From the NCBI RefSeq assembly GCF_023284065.1, contig NZ_JAKIKP010000012.1:1-64000 (forward strand): a stretch of DNA of 64,000 bases, given 5' to 3'. This document shows, one piece after another, positions 14,965 to 25,477 of this stretch (position 1 is its first letter; every line of letters starts with the position of its first letter). Under the pieces are notes generated by a model. It was given only the letters and a program-made list of their open reading frames with translations. It was not told the DNA's origin and made no database searches. The stretch comes from Shewanella gaetbuli. GTDB taxonomy: Bacteria; Pseudomonadota; Gammaproteobacteria; Enterobacterales; Shewanellaceae. The translations under genes were made by a program, and so were the position numbers.

Positions 14965-17274
14965 TTATTGTGCTGGGGTAAAGCGTATTTCATGAATCGA
15001 CTGGCTTGGCAGTAATGGCGTTTTACGATGATTAATATAATCATTAAAACCACTGCGGTAAAAGTCAGATAACGGATGGCCTGATTGACCACCTGGAATG
15101 GTCATAATGGCATTTTTCTCTAGTCCAGGTTGCACAATAAAGCGCTGTGAAGCACCAAAGCTTTTACCTTGCACAGCAGGCATAAAGCTGTCACCAAAAC
15201 CCGCTCTAACCGGCATATCTAATAATTTAGCCAATATAGGCATAGACTTTGAAAATGGATGCTGAATAGTTAGCGCATTCACTCGCCCCCAAGTCAGATC
15301 AGTCAGCTTATTATTGTCACTGTATTTAGCCAGCAGCTTTTGCTTGCTTTGAACATACGCGCCAAGCACTAAGTCGTCCCAGCTTTGATATTGCTCCGGC
15401 AACCATGATTGCGGTTGTTGATCGATCATTTGCCATATTGCGGGCTCTAAATAGCGTTTAAGTACTGCCAAGCTTAACCCTTGCTCGGCCAATGTTGTTT
15501 CCAGTGGCGCAAAAACAATGTTGATCATCTCAGTTCTAAAGTAACGGGTTAAGGTATACCCCACAGACTCGCTACAGGCACACCCTTGCCATTCTTTTAA
15601 CTGCTTTAAATCCTTGGCAAAGTCTTGGTCAGCTTGTTGGGTATTGTCTCGTAGAACTTTGGATAAGTATTGATGCCAAGGCAATAAAAATTGTGCTTGG
15701 TTATCAAGCTGTAACTCATAAAAATCGTCTTCATCAAACTTATCTTTTGCCATTAATCCTGCGCGAATTTGCACAGCTCTAGCCCCTAAAGCATACCCTC
15801 CATCACCTAAAGCTTGATGTTGTTGAGTTGATACTACCCTTGAGTTGGCGGTCCATATACGGTGTGATTCAGGGTTAATCAGGCTAGGAGAAGACGCAGC
15901 GCGTTGTTGCCACACATAAGGGTCAACCTCTTGGGCGGTAATTGCGCTATTTTGCGGTGTCGTGCGGTTTAATATTGCCCCTGCTAAAGTCCAGCCAATA
16001 TCACCGCTTTTATCCGCAAGCACTAAGTTTTGCACCGGCACACCAAAACGACTTGCTTGAGTTACCGCATCTGAGACAGTTTTTATCTGTTCTAACTGCA
16101 TTAACGACATATCAACAGCATAAGGCTGATGAGCCACCCAGTTTAAGGCATATTTGCCACCCGCAATATCCACCACCGGGCCGTATGTTGATACTTCAAG
16201 CGGGTAAATATGCTCACCATCGGGTGTGTTAATAACTTCTTCAACCACTAGGGTTTGCTCATCTGTTAGCCTAACCCAGTCAGCAGTATCAATGTAGGCA
16301 TTGGTAAAGCCCCATGCCAGATGATTATTACTTCCTACCACAATAGCCGGAGCCCCCGGTAAGCTGACTCCGGTAACTTGAACCTCTTGCTGGGCACTCG
16401 TTTGGTAATTTAGCTGCGCACGATACCAAATAATTGGCACCGCAAAAGACAAGTGCATATCATCAGACAACATTCCTTTACCACTTTTGGTCAACGTACC
16501 AGACACAGCCCAGTTATTACTGCCAATTTCAGCAATATCTGCAATGTCAGTGATGTTGGCTTGCTGTAAATCTTTGGCCGCTATTTGTGGTATTTCAATA
16601 GACTCTAACGGTAACTCACTGCCATCAAGTGCCGCCTGATATGGACTAGGCTGAATAATAAAGTCGACCATGTGCTGACCAAAGTGCTGTTGTAATACGG
16701 TTAAGGCTAAGTCTCTGTTGATGGTATTACTTTGTAAGTCGAGATACATACTGTAAATCACCAACAAACTGTCACTGGGATGCCAAGGCGTTGGTGAACT
16801 TTGAGTGAGTAAATATTCAAATGAGGCAACAGCTTGTGCCGCCAAAGCATCGTTAACCCCTTGAGCATATTTATCTAATAAGGTTTTATCGGCTGCCGGC
16901 AAGGTGTCTAGAATCATCATTGCCCGTTTACGTAGCTGATGAAAACGCCTAGATTTATCGAGCTCAAGGGCTTTTTCACCAAAAATTTCTGCTAACTCAC
17001 CCGCGGCATTACGGCGCAGTAAATCCATTTGAAAAAATCGGTCTTGGCCATGGGCATAACCCAAACCATAAGCGGCATCGGCACGGCTATTGGCTTGAAT
17101 AATGGCGGTTCCCAAATTGTCCCGTGCCACAATAAGCGGGTCGGAAATAGAACTAGAGGTTAATGAGTCGCTAAGCTTGGGCAAGCTTGCATTGAAGATA
17201 AAGTAAACCGCCAGCACACCTAGTAGGGCTAGCCCTAAAAAGGCGGACACCAATGTGGTTATTATTTTTTTCAT
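14965..17274 (-). CDS. Penicillin acylase family protein (Ntn hydrolase)
   Basis: This is a periplasmic N-terminal-nucleophile amidase made as a precursor and cleaved into alpha and beta chains. The first ATG (17274) starts a membrane/signal segment (MKKIITTLVSAFLGLALLGVLA); the frame extends to a TTG at 17301 that I do not favour. Family features are GYAHGQDRFFQMDLLRR in the alpha chain, and EIGSNNWAVSG, where cleavage exposes the catalytic Ser before NNW. LPGAPAIVVGSNNHLAWGFTNAYID and the late PGGQSGHPLSDFY are also typical. The precursor of 769 aa has the expected length. Substrates in the family include penicillins, acyl-homoserine lactones and acyl amides, and sequence alone does not decide. 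It stands alone, convergent with the lipoprotein gene. Confidence 0.88.
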   Translation of the reverse strand: MKKIITTLVSAFLGLALLGVLAVYFIFNASLPKLSDSLTSSSISDPLIVARDNLGTAIIQANSRADAAYGLGYAHGQDRFFQMDLLRRNAAGELAEIFGEKALELDKSRRFHQLRKRAMMILDTLPAADKTLLDKYAQGVNDALAAQAVASFEYLLTQSSPTPWHPSDSLLVIYSMYLDLQSNTINRDLALTVLQQHFGQHMVDFIIQPSPYQAALDGSELPLESIEIPQIAAKDLQQANITDIADIAEIGSNNWAVSGTLTKSGKGMLSDDMHLSFAVPIIWYRAQLNYQTSAQQEVQVTGVSLPGAPAIVVGSNNHLAWGFTNAYIDTADWVRLTDEQTLVVEEVINTPDGEHIYPLEVSTYGPVVDIAGGKYALNWVAHQPYAVDMSLMQLEQIKTVSDAVTQASRFGVPVQNLVLADKSGDIGWTLAGAILNRTTPQNSAITAQEVDPYVWQQRAASSPSLINPESHRIWTANSRVVSTQQHQALGDGGYALGARAVQIRAGLMAKDKFDEDDFYELQLDNQAQFLLPWHQYLSKVLRDNTQQADQDFAKDLKQLKEWQGCACSESVGYTLTRYFRTEMINIVFAPLETTLAEQGLSLAVLKRYLEPAIWQMIDQQPQSWLPEQYQSWDDLVLGAYVQSKQKLLAKYSDNNKLTDLTWGRVNALTIQHPFSKSMPILAKLLDMPVRAGFGDSFMPAVQGKSFGASQRFIVQPGLEKNAIMTIPGGQSGHPLSDFYRSGFNDYINHRKTPLLPSQSIHEIRFTPAQ

Positions 17275-17373
17275 GATTGAGTCGTTAGGTAGTGTAGGCA
17301 AAAACCAACAGCACTAATTAATTTAAGTTTTCCTCATCATAACGGTTGTTGCTCAGTTGTTAAACCCCAATAA

Positions 17374-18171
17374 TTACTGAGTGTTACAAGATGCGGTATA
17401 TCTAAACAATACTCGGTTATCACGCTCTATATCTTGCGCCCAAATAAACTCTGCCTCGCTGTTAGCAAACTCAACAATGGGTGAAAGGCATTGATTTTGA
17501 TTAATTGATTTATCACAGCCGATAGTTGAGCGGTCTACTGGCGAGGTTAACGTGCAGCATCCTTGGGTTGCTGTCCATGTGGGCTTTCTGCCCCAGCCCG
17601 CTTGTTTTGCGGTAAAGTGAGTCGCCATTGGCCAATGGCTGTCATCATACTCGGCTTGAGTCCACCCATCTGGCATACCGCGATTTTCAATCACACAAGC
17701 CGCGAGGTTATCTGCGCTGCACCCTGCTGCAATACTTTCATCTGTGGGGCCAAAGGTTACAGTATGTACCCGCCATGAATCTGCTGAAGTTTGCGTACCT
17801 TTTCCCTTGTTTAATCCATCATTAAACACCGCAATAAGTGCTCCGTCACCAAGCTGCGGTTTGTCTGACTCTATGTACTCGTAACCTGAAGCAGAGGCAT
17901 AGTCTTCACACTGAATCGCGTAAGTTAAACTAGAAGAGCCATCCCACTCAAAAGCAACCTTAACCGCTTGATGTGGGGTAAAGGCTACAGGGTCTACCGC
18001 CACCTTTTCGCCATTTACCCACAAGGTAAACTGGTTATCACAATACACAATACCTTCAACAGTTTGTGGCGTATTTGGACACATATCTGCGTCCGCACTA
18101 ACAGAATACAAACTGCACAACATCACGCTAGTTAAGCTAATGCACTTAATAACCTTAATATGACTAATCAT
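17374..18171 (-). CDS. Secreted protein of unknown function
   Basis: I do not recognise the family. The 265-aa protein has a signal peptide (hydrophobic VIKCISLTSVMLCSLYSVSADA) and at least ten cysteines in the mature part, including a CC pair in QGCCTLTS, which suggests an exported, disulfide-bonded fold. Trp-rich motifs such as MPDGWTQAEYDDSHWPMATHF and WAQDIERDNRVLFRYT near the C-terminus resemble beta-sandwich (galactose-binding-like) domains, where the order is ligand-contact Trp, then a strand ending in FRY. It is read in the same direction as the acylase, which starts 99 bp downstream, so the two may share a transcript. Binding to a glycan is only a guess. Confidence 0.6.
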   Translation of the reverse strand: MISHIKVIKCISLTSVMLCSLYSVSADADMCPNTPQTVEGIVYCDNQFTLWVNGEKVAVDPVAFTPHQAVKVAFEWDGSSSLTYAIQCEDYASASGYEYIESDKPQLGDGALIAVFNDGLNKGKGTQTSADSWRVHTVTFGPTDESIAAGCSADNLAACVIENRGMPDGWTQAEYDDSHWPMATHFTAKQAGWGRKPTWTATQGCCTLTSPVDRSTIGCDKSINQNQCLSPIVEFANSEAEFIWAQDIERDNRVLFRYTASCNTQ

Positions 18172-18627
18172 AATCTTATATCCCGATGTTGATGCGAACA
18201 GATAGTGGGGGTGAATACTTAGCTCAACCGTCGTTATTAACGCAATTTATTGATTGATGATTAAATAACATTGAGCATCACATGATGCCTATAGTGCATA
18301 TTGTGACTCAATCTGTGTAGTCGGCCGCCAGCTAATTTGCCTTTAAACAACCGTCCTTAGGGCTTACTCAACATACCTTTAGCCGCAACAAGAATTTAAA
18401 ACCTATAAAATCATAAACTTAGGCAAAAAGCTTAAATAACCCACATTAAAATCTTAGTTCAACATTTATGAACAACCAACTCAAATAGCTTAAAAACCAT
18501 AAGCCTACAGATACAAACTGATTCAAATACTGCCTAGATGTTACGCGAAATTTTGCGATAAATTGGTCTAGCAAGTCCACCAAGCAACGTACAAAACCCG
18601 AAGCAAAAAATACAAATAAGGATATTT
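18172..18627. other. Intergenic region, no gene seen
   Basis: This is a 456-bp A/T-rich divergent spacer between the secreted-protein gene and the protease gene. It must hold both promoters. I see no convincing -35/-10 pair, known operator, or open frame worth calling. AAGGATATT just before 18628 is the protease ribosome-binding site. Confidence 0.6.
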
Positions 18628-21600
18628 ATGAACGACTGCATTCCCTTTAGGCGCAGCGCTAACAAGCTTTTAGGTATTACCATTCTCAGTTTATCTTCTT
18701 TAGCCACCGCACAAGACATTAGCGATGAAAGTGCTCAGTCACTTGAGTTTACGCTTATTACTGGCGATAAAGTCAGTGCGATGGCAACCCCAGAGCGCGG
18801 ACTTTATGGCGCAAGGTTATTGAACTCAGATGGTGAGGAGGTCATCACCAGCCTTGAGCAACTTGGAGATGATATTTACCTCATTCCACCAGAGGCAACA
18901 ACCTACGTAGAGCAAGGCTTACTTGACCGAGAACTGTTTAACCTAACCAAGTTGTATCGTTCAGGTTTTGACGATGACAATACCGAAGACTTTCCGGTGA
19001 TTGTTGAATACCGAGAAGGAAGCCTGCCGCAACAAAACGCCCACTTGAAGATTCCCGGTGCCACATTAACGGCAAGGTTTGACATTATTGATAGTATTGC
19101 CATGAGAGTAGATAAAGATAATCTACAAGATCTGCTGTCTACTATTAATGGCTCAACCTCTATTCAAGGCGTGTGGTTAGACGCTAATATCGAGGCTCAC
19201 AAACCGCGTAAAAGTCGTAAAAAACAGCATTGGTGGAGCCACTCCATTGCCAAAGATAATAGTTATCCAACAGTGCCGTTAACCGGTGCTTATGGTACTT
19301 ATGCATCGCCATATAAAGGAATGGGAGTAACTGTAGCGGTATTAGATACCGGCTATGACACCGATCACCCTGACTTAGCTGGACAAGTTATTGGCAGTAA
19401 ATCATTTGTTTATCCTTATACTGATGTTGATGACATCAATGGCCACGGCACCCATACCGCTTCAACTGTAGCTGGAAACGGTGTGGAGTCAGCGGGCAAA
19501 TATGCGGGCATGGCACCTCACGCCAAACTGTTAATAGCTAAAGTGTTAAGCGATAACGGCAGTGGCTCAATGTCTGGGATCATGCAGGCAATGGAATGGG
19601 CTGTTGAAAGTGGCGCCGATATTGTCAATATGTCACTTGGCGGCAGCGCCACCAGCTGTGATGGCCCAACAGTAGATTTAGTCGAAAAACTAAGTGACCA
19701 AGCGTTGTTTGTGATTTCTGCTGGTAACAACTTTACCCGTGAAACCATTGGTGTTCCGGGCTGTGCTCCAAGCGCATTAACGGTTGCAGCCGTTGATAGA
19801 AGCAACCAAACAGCAAACTTTTCTAGCCGTGGCCCTAGCCCTGACGGGCATAGCCTAAAGCCCGATATAGCCTCGCAAGGAGTTAATGTTATTGCCGCAG
19901 CTTCTGGCGGTAAAGGTGAACAAGCTTATCGTTCATTATCAGGTACATCTATGTCAGCACCCCATGTTGCTGGTGGCGCGGCAATTTTACTTGAAGCAAG
20001 ACCTCAACTCACTCCGCGCCAACTAAAACAAGTGTTAACGTCTTCTGTTAGTGCAACTCAGGCAGACGTACTTGAACAAGGCGCAGGCATAATGGATGTT
20101 AATGCCGCGATTAAACAGTCATTAATCGCTAACCCTGGACAAGAGCTTGGCTTGTTCACTTATGGTGAAACCGCCGAACCGGTTAAAAGCTTTGTAGCGG
20201 TAGAAAACCTTAGCGACCAAGATATTAATATTAAGTTAGCATTAGACTTTACTGGAGAGGATGGCGAAAGCGAGATCCCCCACAATGCAATTTGGTTAGA
20301 AGATTCTAAGGTCACCATTGCGGCCAACAGTGTTGCTCAAATTCCAGTATGGGTCGACCCAAGTGTTGAATTAGATAATAGCGCTTACGGCACCATTGGC
20401 GGACGTCTTGTTGGTAAGTCAGTGGGCAAACACAAAGCCAATTTCACTGTGCCTTTGTCATATTGGGTAAACCCGCCATTAGTTAACTTAACGGTTAACT
20501 TATTTGACCGTTATGGCAAACCCGCTACCTCGCCGTCTAAGTTTTATATTATGAGTGGCGAAGATGGTTGGGGTGGCAGTGTAAGCCTGCAAAATGGTAG
20601 CCGAACCCTCACCTTACCTAAAGGTGAATACTCACTTATCTCTTATATTATGACTTACGATCATCAAGGTGATTACGGCGGATTAGTTCGCTCAATGGCA
20701 ATGATGGCGGAGCTAGATACCGAGATAACCCAAAACACCGTGTTAGACTTTAATGCGTCTGAAGCCCAACTTGTTGAATTTAAAGCCAACGAACCATTAA
20801 TGTCACAAGGTTACAGTGCGGGATTCACATATGGCTTAAATGATGACTTTTTGCTTAAAGCTGGCACAGTTGAAATTGCGCCAGACTATGTGACAGAAGT
20901 GTATGCATTATCAAATGGTTATGATGAGCGGTTTGATAGTTTCATCACCACTAGAGCGCTTGCTCCTAAAACAACGCTTACCACGAGTAATGGCACCGTC
21001 TTAGACTATACGTTGCAGTCGGTTTCAAAGAACTTTCATGGTGAAGGCAGTGCAGAAGTGATTGTTATTCAAGACCAAGGTTATCAAACCCCATGGGATG
21101 AATATGACATGGCTGGTAAAGTGGTTATTCTTGAGTTCCCTTATTACTTCTCATCAACCAGCATTAAAGCCATTGCTGCCCGTGGAGCGATTGGCGTAAT
21201 TGGTGCTAGACCTAGTGCTGATGGCCGTTTTAAATCAAACACCTACAGTATTGATTCCATTCCAACAGTGGGTGTAGACAGCAACACTGCAGCCACCTTA
21301 CTGGCTGAAGCTGCTGAAGGTAATTTAACCCTACATTGGTCAGGTACTGCACCTGAACGCTCTCCTTATGCTTACAACTTAAGGAACATCAGTAAAGGCA
21401 GTATTGAAACGGGTACGCTTGAATTTTACCCACCTGATGTTGATGGTGGTAAAGAGCACCAAAAGGTTAAAGATAAACACCCGAGCAAGTCAGCAAACAA
21501 TAACGCACGAGCTCTAGCTCAACGTACTGCTCACTATTATTCTCAAGGTGACAGCCGCCCAGTATGGACAGATATGCATGCACATGTTGCAGGATTAAAC

Positions 21601-22500
21601 TCGTTTTACGCGGGTGGTACACCTTTGGCCTTAATCGCCCCGTTAACCCGTACAGAATACTATTCTGCAGGCAGAGACGGTGCTTGGACAGATATTGTCA
21701 TGCCTCGCTTTGTTGCTTATACCTCTGGCGCATTATTTGAAGGGGCGCGAACCTATAGCGAAGGTTTTAAAGACGATGTAACTTGGTTTAAAGCCAATAA
21801 AGGCGCGTCATTAATCTCAAATGGTTCAGCCATTGGGTATCGTGATACTAACTTGTTAGAAGTTAGCTTACCTCACTTTGGTGATGGCTTTGGTCATGAT
21901 GGTATTGTTGGCCGAGACGGCTCAGCCTACAGCAAAACCTATATTAATGGTGAAGTAGCGATTGCCAAAGCAGGATTTTATGAGCTGCCAGACGAAACGG
22001 CGCGAGTAACCTTGCAGCGCACCTACCAATTACGCCAATTTGGCTCTAGCTCAACCAGCAATGAGTTGCTAGGAACACAGTATATTGGTCACTATAGTTG
22101 GAATACTGACAGCCAGCTGCAAGGTGCACAGCCAATATTAATCCCTAGCATAGATTTGCCGGTCACCATGGAAAATACCATGACGGCGAACAAAGCGGTT
22201 GAAGCCCCTATATTTGCTGCTTTAGATTTCGACAACATGGCTGAATTGTCACATGTTGCGGTTCGTTATGCGGTGGGTGATGAGTGTATTGTTGAAGGCT
22301 ATGTTTATAAATGTACCACAATGGCTGAAACGCAAAACACTTGGCAAGACGCTACCGTTAGCCAACGTAATGGACAATGGTACGCGACATTACCAAACAC
22401 TGGTGTTGCAGGTGACTTTGTTCATTTACAAATTCAAGTTCAAGATGCACAAGGTGGTGAAACTGAAGTCACCACTATTCGAGCTTACTTACTCGACTAA
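18628..22500 (+). CDS. Secreted subtilisin-like serine protease (S8 family) with PA domain
   Basis: This large exported protease has a signal peptide ending around SSLATAQ-D (residues 1-29) and a propeptide-like segment to about 215. The peptidase S8 domain carries the catalytic triad Asp240 (VAVLDTGYD), His273 (NGHGTHTAS) and Ser441 (LSGTSMSAPHVAGG), with oxyanion Asn in SAGNN (365-369). Beta-rich domains follow from about 500. One is a protease-associated (PA) domain around 830-910 (KVVILEFPYY, then IPTVGVDSNTAATLL). The C-terminal ~100 residues form another small beta domain. At 1290 aa it resembles the big marine vibriolysin-era subtilases of Shewanella and Pseudoalteromonas. It probably degrades extracellular protein. 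A strong terminator follows. Confidence 0.9.
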   Translation: MNDCIPFRRSANKLLGITILSLSSLATAQDISDESAQSLEFTLITGDKVSAMATPERGLYGARLLNSDGEEVITSLEQLGDDIYLIPPEATTYVEQGLLDRELFNLTKLYRSGFDDDNTEDFPVIVEYREGSLPQQNAHLKIPGATLTARFDIIDSIAMRVDKDNLQDLLSTINGSTSIQGVWLDANIEAHKPRKSRKKQHWWSHSIAKDNSYPTVPLTGAYGTYASPYKGMGVTVAVLDTGYDTDHPDLAGQVIGSKSFVYPYTDVDDINGHGTHTASTVAGNGVESAGKYAGMAPHAKLLIAKVLSDNGSGSMSGIMQAMEWAVESGADIVNMSLGGSATSCDGPTVDLVEKLSDQALFVISAGNNFTRETIGVPGCAPSALTVAAVDRSNQTANFSSRGPSPDGHSLKPDIASQGVNVIAAASGGKGEQAYRSLSGTSMSAPHVAGGAAILLEARPQLTPRQLKQVLTSSVSATQADVLEQGAGIMDVNAAIKQSLIANPGQELGLFTYGETAEPVKSFVAVENLSDQDINIKLALDFTGEDGESEIPHNAIWLEDSKVTIAANSVAQIPVWVDPSVELDNSAYGTIGGRLVGKSVGKHKANFTVPLSYWVNPPLVNLTVNLFDRYGKPATSPSKFYIMSGEDGWGGSVSLQNGSRTLTLPKGEYSLISYIMTYDHQGDYGGLVRSMAMMAELDTEITQNTVLDFNASEAQLVEFKANEPLMSQGYSAGFTYGLNDDFLLKAGTVEIAPDYVTEVYALSNGYDERFDSFITTRALAPKTTLTTSNGTVLDYTLQSVSKNFHGEGSAEVIVIQDQGYQTPWDEYDMAGKVVILEFPYYFSSTSIKAIAARGAIGVIGARPSADGRFKSNTYSIDSIPTVGVDSNTAATLLAEAAEGNLTLHWSGTAPERSPYAYNLRNISKGSIETGTLEFYPPDVDGGKEHQKVKDKHPSKSANNNARALAQRTAHYYSQGDSRPVWTDMHAHVAGLNSFYAGGTPLALIAPLTRTEYYSAGRDGAWTDIVMPRFVAYTSGALFEGARTYSEGFKDDVTWFKANKGASLISNGSAIGYRDTNLLEVSLPHFGDGFGHDGIVGRDGSAYSKTYINGEVAIAKAGFYELPDETARVTLQRTYQLRQFGSSSTSNELLGTQYIGHYSWNTDSQLQGAQPILIPSIDLPVTMENTMTANKAVEAPIFAALDFDNMAELSHVAVRYAVGDECIVEGYVYKCTTMAETQNTWQDATVSQRNGQWYATLPNTGVAGDFVHLQIQVQDAQGGETEVTTIRAYLLD

Positions 22501-22534
22501 AACTAAGACTAAGGCTAAGTTTTACCTGTAAACA

Positions 22535-22566
22535 AAAACGGCTTTCATAATGAAAGCCGTTTTTAT
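22535..22566. terminator. Bidirectional terminator between protease and nucleotidase genes
   Basis: Stem ACGGCTTTCA paired with TGAAAGCCGT, A-rich on the left and T-rich on the right, lying between two convergent stops. Confidence 0.85.
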
Positions 22567-22603
22567 GTTTACTTATTTATTCATTGGTTAATGAACAATA
22601 AGA

Positions 22604-24748
22604 CTATTTCGCTTGGCAGTTAAACTCGCCACTGTAATCGAAATTAAACTGATACAGTGTGAAACCAGATGTACCCGCTTTGTCACCTAATTCATTATTA
22701 GTCGACAGACCCGTAATTTCATTTGACGCACAACGCGAAGCTTCTTCTAAAGTTGCAGAGGCAAATTCAACACTGTTGGTGTTTGGCGCTATTAACTCAA
22801 ACACTTTGGCATTAGGAAATACCAGTTTAGTATCGCCATCTTGCTCAGCTAAACGGTCAGCTAAGTAGAATTGTACTAAGTCACGGTTAACAAATGCCGC
22901 TTCTTCTTTAACAATTTCAGCTTTATCAACACCTGGCATATCTTTGTTTGATGCACGGTAATTATTGGTAATGACATAAATTTCAGCGTCATCAGCAATT
23001 TCTTCACCATCAAACGTTAGCTCAACTAATTGCTCGTTTTCAGTTTCAACATAATTGCTGCCATTAATGTTTGTGAATTTTGATTCTTTTTCCACATTAA
23101 TGGTATAGCGTAAACGGCCTTCTCCTTCAGCATTAAAACCACCGAAGAACGCATCAAAGTTATAACCTGGGAAAGTTTCAACTAAGAAAGTTTCGCCTTC
23201 TGCTAATGGTAGGCTGTTATAAGCATTTGAGTTAACCCACTCAATCCAACGCTTCATGTCAGCACCGGTCATCTTTAATACTGCTGGAGTGTTGTTATCA
23301 AACACGTAAATATCAGCAATAGAAGCGTTAGTTAATTCACCTTCTTGAATGTTGGTGTAATCCGCAGGGCCGTTACGACCAGACTTAAACGGAGCAGAAA
23401 CCGATAAGAACAAGGCGTTGTCAGATGCGTCTTCAAACTCACCTTCTTGCTGCCACTTTAATAACTGGTGTAATTGCGCTTCGTTAACCACTTGAATGGA
23501 TAAATCTGGTACCACTTGTGGGAAGAAGCTGTTCATGTTGACGTCAATTTCAGCAATGGTTTCAGCCATGTAATCAACCGTACCATTGTGCTCATCAACC
23601 ACTAAGTCTTCTACTACTGCATCAGATTGACCTTCAAATAAGCTACGTAACTCAGTGGTAGACTCTGTGTGGTCTGCAACCCAAGTTTCACCGCCATCAG
23701 TTGATTTAAGCTTTAGGTCAATAACACCTAATTTAGCACCCCAGAACCCTGGCATTACAGCAGGAATACCATTAATGGTGCCCGCTGCAGGGTCAACACC
23801 TTCAATTTCACCATATTCATTAGTGCTATTTGGGAATTCACGGTGATCATGACCAAACATAATCGCGTCGACATCGTCTACGTAACCTAAATGTAATGCT
23901 GCATTTTCAGCAAACTCGTCATTATTGTCATTTAAGCCTGTATGAGGAATCGCTACGATGACATCTGCACCTTCAGCTTTCATAATAGGCACATAGTGCT
24001 CAGCCGTTTTCTTAATGTCAGAAACCACAACATTACACACTAGGTGTGAAGCATCCCAACCCATAATTTGTGGCGGGGTAAAGCCAATAACGCCCACTTT
24101 AACCGTGTAAGACTTACCGTCTTCTGCGGTAAATTCACGGTCTAAAATCACATATGGGTCATACATATGTTCAGCTTTATCGTAAAAGTCTTCAGTAATG
24201 CGAACTTCACACTCTTCAGCATCGTTGCTGACTTTTTCAAGCGAGTCGTCTGCTTTCCATACGTTGGCACTAACATAAGGGAAGTTTGAACCTTTTAATG
24301 ACTCATTTAAATAATCTAAGCCATAGTTAAACTCATGGTTACCTAAGTTAGCTGCATCGTACTCAAGGTGGTTCATGGCTTTATAAACTGGGTGTTTTTC
24401 TTCTTTTAAATGGTCAACCCCAAGTGCCGCCATATAGTCGCCCATTGGACTACCTTGAATTAAGTCACCGTTATCAAACAACATGCTGTTGGCGACTTCT
24501 TTACGGGTATCTTGAATCACTAAAGAGGTACGCGCTAAGCCCCACTCAGGTAGATTAGTTTCATTTTCTTGAGCTGATACAAAGTAGTTATATGGCATGA
24601 CATTGGTGTGAATGTCAGTGGTTTCCATCAAACGTAATTGCATGCTGAGGGTATTGTTTTCAGGCTTGTCGTCTGATGAACTATTACAACCACTTAATAC
24701 CATGGCAATACTGCTTGCCAATAAAAGCTTTGTTGCGTTTAACTTCAT
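22604..24748 (-). CDS. CpdB-like 2',3'-cyclic-nucleotide phosphodiesterase/3'-nucleotidase, lipoprotein form
   Basis: This enzyme frees phosphate from cyclic and 3' nucleotides outside the cytoplasm. The ATG at 24748 is preferred: GGAG lies 9 nt upstream and it begins a lipoprotein signal with lipobox VLSGC (Cys21). The metallophosphatase domain has METTDIHTNV (Asp45, His47), DNGDLIQGSPMGDYMA, NLGNHEFNYGLDYL, and a later GHDHREFP. The C-terminal 5'-nucleotidase domain contains FDAFFGGFNAEGEGRLRYTI. METTDIH and GDLIQGSPxGDYMA point to CpdB rather than UshA. It is 714 aa, longer than E. coli CpdB (647), which is soluble rather than lipidated. It would fit nucleotide scavenging for phosphate. 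I found no Pho box upstream. Confidence 0.85.
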   Translation of the reverse strand: MKLNATKLLLASSIAMVLSGCNSSSDDKPENNTLSMQLRLMETTDIHTNVMPYNYFVSAQENETNLPEWGLARTSLVIQDTRKEVANSMLFDNGDLIQGSPMGDYMAALGVDHLKEEKHPVYKAMNHLEYDAANLGNHEFNYGLDYLNESLKGSNFPYVSANVWKADDSLEKVSNDAEECEVRITEDFYDKAEHMYDPYVILDREFTAEDGKSYTVKVGVIGFTPPQIMGWDASHLVCNVVVSDIKKTAEHYVPIMKAEGADVIVAIPHTGLNDNNDEFAENAALHLGYVDDVDAIMFGHDHREFPNSTNEYGEIEGVDPAAGTINGIPAVMPGFWGAKLGVIDLKLKSTDGGETWVADHTESTTELRSLFEGQSDAVVEDLVVDEHNGTVDYMAETIAEIDVNMNSFFPQVVPDLSIQVVNEAQLHQLLKWQQEGEFEDASDNALFLSVSAPFKSGRNGPADYTNIQEGELTNASIADIYVFDNNTPAVLKMTGADMKRWIEWVNSNAYNSLPLAEGETFLVETFPGYNFDAFFGGFNAEGEGRLRYTINVEKESKFTNINGSNYVETENEQLVELTFDGEEIADDAEIYVITNNYRASNKDMPGVDKAEIVKEEAAFVNRDLVQFYLADRLAEQDGDTKLVFPNAKVFELIAPNTNSVEFASATLEEASRCASNEITGLSTNNELGDKAGTSGFTLYQFNFDYSGEFNCQAK

Positions 24749-25477
24749 ATTTACTCCGAAGAAATAATTTATTGTTCGAGCCAAGCCAAGTCGCTTATCA
24801 ACTCAACTTAAAGCACAAAAAAATAAGAAAAAGGGCACTAATCCCTCTTTAGATTCGGGCGTAAACTAAATAAAACATTGGGGCAAGTAAAGGCTGAATA
24901 GTGTTGTTTAACAAAAGCTTAATACGAATTATCTTTTATTAAAAACAAACAGTTTTTAATATGGGAGAATCATTTTTTTAGCTGTAATTTTCTTTCAAAA
25001 CAACAATTTGTTTGGCTTTACGGCAATAAAAACAGCCAACATAAAACTTTGTTAATGTCACGTAAGGAATCATGCACTTAACTCAGAACAAATTAGCCTG
25101 TGATATTTTTCGAATTCTGAAACCAATAAGTTAATGCTAGAGTAAACGAGGTATATTATTGAGTTTTATTACAAAATGATGAAGTTTAAGTGATAAGTAG
25201 GCGATGTTTTAATAAAAAAATTTTCCAATAAATATTTTAAACCCAACAAGCAAACACTCATCGCATTTAACTTAAAACACACGCGCCCGCAACATTGCCA
25301 CCACCAGCAAACAACATTTGTTGGGGTTTGATGACTTGGCTACTATTTGTTTTATTTGCTATTCGTTTTCCCGGCTCATGTTTAAGCGAAATTCAATGTG
25401 AACTTATTGAGCAATATTCGCAAATAATAATCTGTGGTGGCTATTGTTGCTTTCCCCTTTGTAGATCTATTAACTCA
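24749..25477. other. Intergenic region, no gene seen
   Basis: These 729 bp are very A/T rich. They hold the leader of the cpdB-like gene and a perfect 9-bp inverted repeat (ATTAAAAAC at 24938-24946, GTTTTTAAT at 24952-24960) about 200 bp upstream of it, possibly an operator. Nothing coding is convincing. I looked for an attC site after the GNAT gene (below 25478) and did not find a clear one. Confidence 0.55.

Noticed and set aside
24749..25477. A second attC site after the GNAT toxin gene
   Set aside because: No pair of ends with the TAAC...GTTA complementarity could be found, so the toxin-antitoxin unit is only cassette-like by position.
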